Shown here: positions 30,271 to 36,691 of the stretch, in pieces
Layout: each line of letters starts with the position of its first letter
How positions within the stretch are numbered: the stretch's first letter is position 1
From: Thermodesulfobacteriota bacterium
Lineage (GTDB): Bacteria > Desulfobacterota > Desulfobulbia > Desulfobulbales > JBFMBH01
DNA: 36,691 bases
Reading direction: 5' to 3'
Assembly (NCBI GenBank): GCA_040755095.1
Contig: JBFMBH010000028.1
Coordinates: 1-36,691 of the forward strand
The notes under the pieces: generated by a model
Databases searched by the model: none
The model's input: the letters and a program-made list of their open reading frames with translations, nothing else
Told to the model about the DNA's origin: nothing
Translations under genes and position numbers: made by a program

Positions 30271-31626
30271 ATGATCTCGTGGAGACGGCAGGTGCAAACG
30301 ATGCATAGGAAATCGCCGCTCGTGGTGGCGGCTTTGACGGCCGTCGCGACCCTGGCCATTGCCGGGGGCCTGGCGTGGATGACGGGCCATCTGGGGCCGC
30401 GACCCGCGCCGCCCGTACCGGCCGGCGACAGGGCGGCAGCCGCCGGCAAGGAGCGGAAGGTCATCTACTGGCGGGCGCCCATGAACCCCCTGGAGATCTA
30501 CGACAAGCCGGGCAAGAGCAAGATGGGCATGGACCTGGTGCCGGTCTACGAGGACGAGGTGGCGGGCGGAGCTGATGTCACGGTTGACCCGGTCATGCAG
30601 CAGAACATGGGCATCCGCACCGCCGTGGCGGAAAAGGGGCCTCTTGCCCGTACGATCCGCACCTACGGCCATGTGACCTCTGACGAAACCCGGACGGCCC
30701 AGGTGAGCCCGAAGATAAGCGGCTGGGTCGAGAAGCTCCACGTCGACTTCACCGGCCGGATCGTGAAGAAGGGCGATCCGCTCTTCGACATCTATTCGCC
30801 CGAGCTGGTGACAGCCCAGGAGGAGTACCGCGTGGCGCTCAGGAGCCTGGCCGGTATGCCTGGCGACAGCGGCAGGGACCTGCTCCAGTCGGCCCGCCGC
30901 CGCCTGGAGTACTGGGACATCCCCGACGAGGAGATCCGCGCCATCGAGACGACCGGCAAGGCAAGAAAGACCCTGACGATCCGCTCGCCCTTCAGTGGCG
31001 TGGTCATGATGAAGAACGTGGTGGAGGGCACATTCGTCAAGGCAGGCACCACCGTTTACAACATCGCCGACCTTTCGCGCGTATGGGTCGAGGCGCATAT
31101 CTACGAATACGAGCTGCCGTGGGTTGAGAAGGGCCAGGAGGCGCGGATGACGCTTCCCTACGAGCCGGGCCGGGAGTACGTGGGCCAGGTGGCCTATGTC
31201 TATCCGTATCTCCAGCAGAAGACCCGCGACGTGGTGGTCCGCCTTGAATTCGAGAACCCCGACCTGGATCTGAAGCCCGAGATGTACGCCGACGTCCGGA
31301 TCATCAACCAGGGGCTTGGCCAGGGCCTGCTCGTCCCGGCCGAGGCGGTGATCCGTTCCGGGGAGCGAAACGTGGTCTTCGTGACTCGCGGCGACGGAAA
31401 ATTTTCGCCGCGCGAGGTGACCCTCGGCGTCACGGTTGGAGGCGGCCGGGTTCAGGTGCTCACGGGACTGGCGCCGGGCGAGGTGGTGGTGACCTCGGGC
31501 CAGTTCCTCCTTGATTCCGAGTCGAAGCTCAAGGAGGCGGTCCAGAAGATGCGCGAGCCGGAGAAGGCGACGCCGGAGAAGGCGAAAAAGCCGAGCGCGG
31601 ACGAGGACTTCTTTGAGGACATGTAA
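30271..31626 (+). CDS. cusB: RND efflux periplasmic adaptor, CusB type
   Basis: Membrane-fusion protein of 451 residues that links the inner-membrane pump to the outer channel and passes on Cu(I)/Ag(I). An N-terminal membrane anchor or signal (about 15-38) is followed by the heavy-metal-binding segment YWRAPMNPLEIYDKPGKSK and MGMDLVPVYE. There the Cys/His of other metal-binding domains are replaced and Met is kept, as expected for the Cu/Ag group. Then come the beta-barrel, lipoyl and hairpin regions (VSPKISGWVEKLHVDFTGR, LFDIYSPELVTAQEEY). The C-terminus is Lys/Glu-rich. ATG 30271 is taken because it lies 6 bp after the previous stop; ATG 30301 is also possible. Confidence 0.93.
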   Translation: MISWRRQVQTMHRKSPLVVAALTAVATLAIAGGLAWMTGHLGPRPAPPVPAGDRAAAAGKERKVIYWRAPMNPLEIYDKPGKSKMGMDLVPVYEDEVAGGADVTVDPVMQQNMGIRTAVAEKGPLARTIRTYGHVTSDETRTAQVSPKISGWVEKLHVDFTGRIVKKGDPLFDIYSPELVTAQEEYRVALRSLAGMPGDSGRDLLQSARRRLEYWDIPDEEIRAIETTGKARKTLTIRSPFSGVVMMKNVVEGTFVKAGTTVYNIADLSRVWVEAHIYEYELPWVEKGQEARMTLPYEPGREYVGQVAYVYPYLQQKTRDVVVRLEFENPDLDLKPEMYADVRIINQGLGQGLLVPAEAVIRSGERNVVFVTRGDGKFSPREVTLGVTVGGGRVQVLTGLAPGEVVVTSGQFLLDSESKLKEAVQKMREPEKATPEKAKKPSADEDFFEDM

Positions 31627-31680
31627 GAAAGGCCACGATCGAGCCCCGAATTCGTCTGTACCCGTCCTGGACGACAACCC

Positions 31681-34600
31681 ATGATCGAGAAGATCATCGA
31701 ATGGTCCATCCGTCACCGGTTCATGGTGATCCTGGCCACGCTGTTTGTAATCCTGGCCGGCGTGCTGGCGATGGTGAGCACGCCACTGGACGCCATCCCG
31801 GATCTCTCCGATGTGCAGGTGATCATCTACACCGATTATCCCGGACAGGCGCCTCAGGTGGTGGAGGACCAGGTGACCTACCCTCTTACCACCGCCATGC
31901 TCGCAGTCCCCTACGCCAAGGTGGTCCGCGGGTATTCGTTCTTCGGCCTCTCCTTTGTCTACATCATCTTCGAGGACGGAACCGACCTTTACTGGGCCAG
32001 ATCGCGCGTGCTCGAATATCTGAGCTTCGTGGCAGGACGGCTGCCCCGGGGCGTAACCCCTACCCTGGGGCCGGACGGCACCGGCGTGGGCTGGATCTAC
32101 GAATACGTGCTCAGGGATACCACCGGCACCCACGACCTGCAGGAGCTGCGCTCGATCCAGGACTGGTATCTCCGGTACGAGCTCACCGCCCTTCCGGGTG
32201 TGTCCGAGGTGGCCAGCGTGGGCGGCTTCGTCAAGCAGTACCAGGTGGAGGTCGACCCCAACAAGCTTCTTGCCTACAACCTGCCGATCCAGAAGGTCCG
32301 CGCCGCCATACAGAGGGCCAACAACGACGTGGGCGGCCGGCTGATCGAGATGGGCGAGGCCGAGCTCATGGTCCGGGGCCTGGGATATATCAGGTCGCGG
32401 GAAGACCTGGAAAAGGTGGCCGTGGCCGTGGATGCCATGGGCACACCGGTTCTGCTGAAGAACATCGCGAACATCCAGATCGGCCCGGAGCTGCGGCGCG
32501 GCATTCTGGAATGGAACGGCGAAGGCGAGGTGGCCGGCGGCGTTGTGGTGATGCGCGTGGGCGCCAACGCCCTCCAGGTGATTAGGGGTGTGAAGGAAAA
32601 GCTCAAGGAGCTCGAAAAAGGCCTGCCCGAGGGCGTGGTCATCGAGGCCGGCTACGACCGGTCGGGGCTGATCGAGCGGGCTGTGGCCACCATGAAGGGC
32701 AAGCTGGTCGAGGAAATGACCGTGGTGGCCCTCATCTGCGTCATCTTCCTGCTGCACATGCGGTCGGCCTTTGTGGCGATCTTCACGCTGCCGGTGGGTA
32801 TCCTGATCTCGTTTCTGATCATGTATCCGCTCGGTATCAACGCCAACATCATGAGCCTTGGCGGCATCGCCATAGCTATCGGCGTGATGGTCGACGCCTC
32901 GGTGGTGCTGGTGGAAAACGCCCACAAGCACCTGGAGCGCGAAGCCGGCCGGCGGCCTCATATCGAGATCATGGTGGATGCGTCGAAGGAGGTGGGGCCG
33001 GCGCTTTTCTACAGCCTGCTCATCATCGCGGTCTCCTTCCTGCCGGTGTTTGCGCTGCAGGAGCAGTCGGGCCGGCTGTTCCGGCCCCTTGCCTATACCA
33101 AGACCTTTGCGATGGCGGCAAGCTCGTTTCTGGCGATCACGATCATCCCGGTGCTCATGACCTTTTTTGTCCGGTCCGAGGTCTTTTCCCCTGGGACCTC
33201 CGCAAGGCGCCGCCGCCGCACCTGGATCATGGCCGTGGCCGGCCCGCCGGTGCTGGTGATCCTGGGCGGGCTCGCCGGGGTGGAGCTTCCGGACTGGGCA
33301 CTGGTTGGCGGTCTTCTGGTCTCGGCCTTTGCGGCGGTCACCCTCATCCCGCAGCAGACGATCGCCGAAAGCCGGCACCCGCTGAGCCGCTGGCTCATCC
33401 GGTGCTATCTTCCGGTCATCCACGCGGTGCTCGAATGGCGGAAGACCACGGCGGTGGCGACCGTGCTCATCGTGCTGTTCACCTGGTTTCCTCTGGCGCG
33501 CCTTGGAAGCGAGTTCATGCCGCCCTTGAACGAGGGCGACCTGCTCTATATGCCGACCACGCTACCGGGTCTGTCCACCACCAAGGCCAGGGAGCTCCTG
33601 CAGCAGACCGACAAGATCATCCGGAGCTTCCCGGAGGTGCATCACACCCTGGGCAAGATCGGCCGGGCCGAGACCGCCACCGATCCGGCGCCGCTTTCGA
33701 TGATCGAAACCACCATCATGCTCCGGCCGCAGGTGGAGTACGAAGAGATACCGGTTGCCCGTTTCTTCTCCGGCTGGCCCGGCTGGCTCAAGGAGCCGCT
33801 CACCTGGGTCTGGCCGGAGAAGAAGCAGGGGCAAAAGCTCCACGAATGGAGAAAGAGGAAGGTCGACCGCTTCTTCTCCGGCTGGCCGGGCTTCCTGAAA
33901 GAGCCTTTCACGTGGATCTGGCCGGAGGAGCGCCACATCACTGTTGACGAGCTGGTGGATGAGCTGAACCAGGCGATCCGGTTTCCCGGGCTGACCAACG
34001 CCTGGACCATGCCGATCAAGACCAGGATCGACATGCTCTCGACCGGCATCAAGACGCCGGTGGGCATCAAGCTCATGGGGCCGGACCTGCAGACCCTTTC
34101 GGACCTCGGTGCGCGGATCGAGGCGGTGGTGCGCCAGATCCCCGGCACGCTCTCGGCCTATTCCGAGCGCGTGACCGGCGGCAACTACCTGGACTTCAGG
34201 ATCGACCGCGACGAGATCGCCCGCTACGGCCTGAGTGTGGGCGACGTGCAGGACGTGATCATGTCGGCCATCGGCGGCATGAACGTGACCTATACGGTGG
34301 AAGGGCTGGAGCGCTATCCGGTGAGCCTCCGCTACAGCCGCGAGCTCCGGGACGACGTGGAGAAGCTTCGCCGCGTGCTCGTGCCCACGCCCACCGGGGC
34401 ACAGGTGCCGCTTGGGCAGTTGGCCGAGCTTTCGATCCACAAGGGTCCGCCGGGAATCAAGAGCGAAAACGCTCGCCGCACAGCCTGGATCTACGTGGAC
34501 CTGAAGGGCGTGGACGTGGGCAGCTACGTTGAGCGGGCCAAGGAGATCGTCGGCCGGGAGGTGGGGTTTCCGCCGGGATATTCGATGGTCTGGTCCGGCC

Positions 34601-35223
34601 AGTACGAGTACATGGAACGGGCGCGCCGCACGTTGAACGTGATCGTGCCGGTTACGCTCATCATCATCTTCCTGCTTCTCTATGTCCACTTCGGCGAGGT
34701 GACCGAGGCGGCGATCGTGATGGGCAGCCTCCCGGCGGCCCTGGTGGGCGGTATCTGGCTTTTGTACCTTCTCGGCTACAACCTGTCGGTGGCGGTGATC
34801 GTCGGATTCATCGCCCTTGCAGGTCTGGCCGCTGAGACCGGGGTGGTGATGCTGGTGTATCTGGACGAATCATTCAAGCGGCGCCGGGCCCAGGGGCGGA
34901 TGCGCACCAGGGCCGACTTGAACGCCGCGATCGTGGAAGGCGCGGTGGAGCGGGTACGGCCCAAGCTCATGACCGTGTCGACTACCCTGATCGGCCTTTT
35001 GCCCATCATGTTCGGCACCGAGACCGGCTCGGAGGTGATGAAGCGGATCGCCGCGCCCATGGTCGGCGGCCTGATCTCCTCCACCATCCTCACGCTCATC
35101 ATCATTCCGGTGGTGTACTACTTCTGGAAGGGCTGGTCCCCGGACGTCGCCCTGGTTGAAGGACCGGAAGCGGAGGAGTCCGAGGCGAATAGCCAGGAAC
35201 GAGCAACGGATAAGGAGGGGTGA
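31681..35223 (+). CDS. cusA: Heavy-metal RND efflux pump, CusA type
   Basis: Inner-membrane proton-driven pump of 1180 residues that expels Cu(I)/Ag(I). The family signatures are PLDAIPDLSDVQVIIYTDYPGQAP, the TM4 proton-relay acids in GVMVDASVVLVENAHKHLE, and the metal-path methionines Met624 (LLYMP), Met674 (PLSMIETTI) and Met785 (RIDMLSTGIK), equivalent to Met573, Met623 and Met672 of E. coli CusA. It is about 130 residues longer than CusA. One insert near 500-555 adds two hydrophobic segments (IMAVAGPPVLVILGGLAG and WALVGGLLVSAFAAVTLI). Another, between Met674 and Met785, is Trp-rich and internally duplicated (RFFSGWPGWLKEPLTWVWPE at 694 and a near copy at 730). The ribosome site before ATG 31681 is weak. 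Confidence 0.96.
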   Translation: MIEKIIEWSIRHRFMVILATLFVILAGVLAMVSTPLDAIPDLSDVQVIIYTDYPGQAPQVVEDQVTYPLTTAMLAVPYAKVVRGYSFFGLSFVYIIFEDGTDLYWARSRVLEYLSFVAGRLPRGVTPTLGPDGTGVGWIYEYVLRDTTGTHDLQELRSIQDWYLRYELTALPGVSEVASVGGFVKQYQVEVDPNKLLAYNLPIQKVRAAIQRANNDVGGRLIEMGEAELMVRGLGYIRSREDLEKVAVAVDAMGTPVLLKNIANIQIGPELRRGILEWNGEGEVAGGVVVMRVGANALQVIRGVKEKLKELEKGLPEGVVIEAGYDRSGLIERAVATMKGKLVEEMTVVALICVIFLLHMRSAFVAIFTLPVGILISFLIMYPLGINANIMSLGGIAIAIGVMVDASVVLVENAHKHLEREAGRRPHIEIMVDASKEVGPALFYSLLIIAVSFLPVFALQEQSGRLFRPLAYTKTFAMAASSFLAITIIPVLMTFFVRSEVFSPGTSARRRRRTWIMAVAGPPVLVILGGLAGVELPDWALVGGLLVSAFAAVTLIPQQTIAESRHPLSRWLIRCYLPVIHAVLEWRKTTAVATVLIVLFTWFPLARLGSEFMPPLNEGDLLYMPTTLPGLSTTKARELLQQTDKIIRSFPEVHHTLGKIGRAETATDPAPLSMIETTIMLRPQVEYEEIPVARFFSGWPGWLKEPLTWVWPEKKQGQKLHEWRKRKVDRFFSGWPGFLKEPFTWIWPEERHITVDELVDELNQAIRFPGLTNAWTMPIKTRIDMLSTGIKTPVGIKLMGPDLQTLSDLGARIEAVVRQIPGTLSAYSERVTGGNYLDFRIDRDEIARYGLSVGDVQDVIMSAIGGMNVTYTVEGLERYPVSLRYSRELRDDVEKLRRVLVPTPTGAQVPLGQLAELSIHKGPPGIKSENARRTAWIYVDLKGVDVGSYVERAKEIVGREVGFPPGYSMVWSGQYEYMERARRTLNVIVPVTLIIIFLLLYVHFGEVTEAAIVMGSLPAALVGGIWLLYLLGYNLSVAVIVGFIALAGLAAETGVVMLVYLDESFKRRRAQGRMRTRADLNAAIVEGAVERVRPKLMTVSTTLIGLLPIMFGTETGSEVMKRIAAPMVGGLISSTILTLIIIPVVYYFWKGWSPDVALVEGPEAEESEANSQERATDKEG

Positions 35224-35286
35224 GGAACGAAAATCGAACAGGGAATGGCGACGGCAGGACAATTCACACGTACGAGGAGAACCCAC

Positions 35287-35883
35287 ATGAACAAGACCGC
35301 AATGAGGACCTTCACCGCCGTGGCGGCGGCCGTGGCGCTGACCGCCACCGCCCATGGTGGCATGAACGCTGGCGGGATGTCCGGTGGCCATGACGACATG
35401 TCTGGCCGCCAGCAGGGGATGTCCGGGCAGCAGGCCACGCCCGCGGGGAGCGGAATGTCGGGTCACACAGGCATGACCGCGCAGCACGGTATGCCGGAAC
35501 ATGACAAGGCGGTGGAAGACAGCGGGCCGAAGGCTACCGAGATCCATACGTCGGAAACGGACGGCTACAAGCTGTCCTACGGTCTGATCGACATGAAGAA
35601 GATGGAAGGCTCCTCCATGGCGGGCCACGACATGAGCCAGATGAAATCGCACCACCTGGTAGTCTCCCTTCGCGGGCCGGATGGCAAGCCCATCGAGGAT
35701 GCAACGGTCGGCTACCTGGTGACCGGCCCGGACGGCGTCGAGCAGAAGGCGATGGCCATGAGCATGGGCGGCGGCTATGGCGCGGACGTGGACCTCTCGA
35801 AGAAGGGGGTCTACACCATCAAGGCCAAGGCGGTGGTGGGTGAGCGGAAGCTGATGGATGAGCTCACGTATACCGTGCAGTGA
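35287..35883 (+). CDS. Met/His-rich periplasmic protein of Cus operon
   Basis: Exported protein of 198 residues, last in the Cus operon (63 bp after cusA). A signal peptide (about 1-20, TAVAAAVALTATAHG) is followed by a low-complexity stretch, residues about 20-70, rich in Met, His and Gly (GGMSGGHDDMSG and similar). This fits multi-site Cu(I)/Ag(I) binding. Residues about 85-198 form a beta-rich domain (HHLVVSLRGPDGKPIEDATV ... GVYTIKAKAVV) that resembles YtkA-like immunoglobulin-type domains. It probably acts as a periplasmic metal chaperone or buffer in the place of CusF, with no sequence likeness to CusF that I can see. ATG 35287 follows GAGGAGAACCCAC. Confidence 0.85.
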   Translation: MNKTAMRTFTAVAAAVALTATAHGGMNAGGMSGGHDDMSGRQQGMSGQQATPAGSGMSGHTGMTAQHGMPEHDKAVEDSGPKATEIHTSETDGYKLSYGLIDMKKMEGSSMAGHDMSQMKSHHLVVSLRGPDGKPIEDATVGYLVTGPDGVEQKAMAMSMGGGYGADVDLSKKGVYTIKAKAVVGERKLMDELTYTVQ

Positions 35884-36010
35884 CGGCGGGGACGGATGGA
35901 GCTTGGCGCGCCACCGCACCGCCATGAGCCCTGCCGGTGATGCACGCAGATGCGCCACGTGCGGGGGATCATCCGGCAGGCACGGGCCGCGGGTGCGCCA
36001 CCGCACTCTG

Positions 36011-36200
36011 AAGAAACAACGGCCACCAGAGCGGGCTTCCGGGCGGTTCATTCATTTTGGCGCCCTGGGTATGGCAATCTACAGGTCCCATGGCTCCCAT
36101 GGCCCATGGGACGTATAGGACCTATAGGACCTATGGGCGGCCACCATGGCGAACTTCCGGCGTTTCACCCATTCGGGTGCGCCCCGCGCATGGCAACTCT
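36011..36200 (+). repeat. Composite R1-B-R1 repeat
   Basis: R1 (36011-36081, AAGAAACAACGGCCACCAGA start), B (36082-36137: TCCCATGGC twice, a CCATGGG centre, then GGACCTATA-type 9-mers), and R1 (36138-36200, with the hairpin CACCC-ATTC-GGGTG and GCGCCCCGCGCATGGCAA). The GGCCACC left ends of the two R1 units are 118 bp apart. Confidence 0.8.
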
Positions 36201-36299
36201 CCCCCATCCGGCGTCTGCTGCACCCCCGATCCCCCCTGCCGGAGGTGCTTCATTTCTCCGGCAGCATCGTCTTCTGTATTTCCATCATCCCCTTCGTCA

Positions 36300-36352
36300 T
36301 TACAAGTTGCACGCCAGTGACCCCTGGCCTCAGGTCGGGCTTCTGGCACAGG
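36300..36352 (+). repeat. Direct repeat D, right of Cus operon
   Basis: TACAAGTTGCACGCCAGTG followed by ACCC, a 10-base insert, then GTCGGGCTTCTGGCACAGG. Same orientation as the copy at 26805, about 9.5 kb away, on the other side of the Cus operon. Confidence 0.68.
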
Positions 36353-36453
36353 ATTGGTGTGGGGATCAGGCGACCCCCCATGCGCGGGGGGGAGTGCCGG
36401 GGCAGATCGGTGCCGGCTGCCTTCAAGAGATGCCGCAAAGGGAGGACAAGGAT

Positions 36454-36691
36454 ATGCAGCTCACGGGCAAGAAGGTGATCATTCTGGCGGAGACCCTGTA
36501 CAACGACCTGGAGCTCTGGTACCCGTACTACCGTCTCAAGGAGGCCGGGGCCGAGGTCCACATCGTGGGCCCCAGGGCGGGGCAGGTATGCACCGGCAAG
36601 GCCGGGCTGCCCGTACGGGCCGACAAGGGGATGCAGGAGGTGGTAGCGGCCGACTACGATGCCATTGTCATCCCGGGCGGCTACGCGCCGG
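36454..36691 (+). CDS. DJ-1/PfpI family protein (partial)
   Basis: The first 79 residues of a protein cut by the right edge. KKVIILAETLYNDLELWYPYYRLKEAGAEVHIVG and the following VVAADYDAIVIPGGYAP are the N-terminal half of the DJ-1/PfpI (class I glutamine amidotransferase-like) fold, including the conserved Glu near 19 and the PGGYAP loop. The catalytic Cys lies beyond the window. Relatives act as deglycases, proteases or chaperones under stress. ATG 36454 follows GGAGGAC with good spacing. Confidence 0.9.
   Translation, partial: MQLTGKKVIILAETLYNDLELWYPYYRLKEAGAEVHIVGPRAGQVCTGKAGLPVRADKGMQEVVAADYDAIVIPGGYAP

Larger units (their letters stand above)
35884..36453. other. 570-bp intergenic region
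   Basis: No gene seen. It holds a composite R1-B-R1 repeat (36011-36200) and a direct-repeat D copy (36300-36352). I see no terminator with a T run after the Cus operon. Confidence 0.7.

Noticed and set aside
29788-33423. 1211-residue open frame antisense to the Cus genes
   Set aside because: It is a mirror of high-GC codon use in the real genes; its His/Gly/Arg-rich composition matches no family.
36011-36200. CRISPR array
   Set aside because: Only two units, about 118 bp apart, with B elements that are themselves repeats rather than unique spacers; no cas genes.

Overview
The window is about 36.7 kb of high-GC bacterial DNA, roughly two-thirds G+C by eye. The gene set points to an anaerobic or microaerophilic member of the deltaproteobacterial / Desulfobacterota type. 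The signs are a superoxide reductase, a DsrC-family protein, a six-heme cytochrome c, and several response regulators carrying a Cys4 C-terminal module familiar from that group. This placement is an inference. I saw no rRNA, tRNA or CRISPR array.

Left third (1-9902) is sensing and signalling. It holds a partial sigma-54 activator whose receiver has lost its phosphorylation residues, a divergent response regulator, a minus-strand pair (phosphoribosyltransferase, then six-heme cytochrome), a 1612-residue CheB-CheR-PAS-histidine kinase fusion, and a convergent response regulator. Middle (10406-25050): a superoxide reductase with a divergent DsrC-like partner; a frameshifted glycosidase-like gene with a GT4 glycosyltransferase; an SDR protein, phosphoglycerate mutase and an Fpg-like glycosylase; a two-receiver histidine kinase; an rtcB-archease RNA repair pair; a zinc-ribbon protein; and nicotinate phosphoribosyltransferase. 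Right third: nicotinamidase and a hemerythrin protein, which complete a NAD salvage cluster on the minus strand. A Cus-type copper/silver efflux operon follows: two TolC-like proteins, adaptor, RND pump and a Met/His-rich periplasmic protein. The window ends in a partial DJ-1/PfpI gene.

The spaces between genes are unusually structured. A modular dispersed repeat has a core of about 60 bp ('R1') and a palindromic element of 9-bp microrepeats ('B'). Where two units are tandem they recur every 118-120 bp. R1 also occurs alone. GC palindromes preceded by TAGGGGC recur several times. A fourth sequence (near TTCGACATTC) lies between pncA and pncB and has also become part of a TolC signal peptide. 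Two related direct repeats bracket the Cus operon. Most striking is a short motif, TCCTG-N5-CAGGA, often continued as half-sites phased every 10 bp. By eye I found it only in intergenic DNA, in front of five transcription units that are mostly regulatory, redox or metal related.

How the genes fit together (inference): the window combines redox and metal stress functions (superoxide reductase, DsrC-like, hemerythrin, cytochrome, Cus efflux) with a dense set of regulators. The shared 10-bp-phased motif is the best candidate for something not described before.
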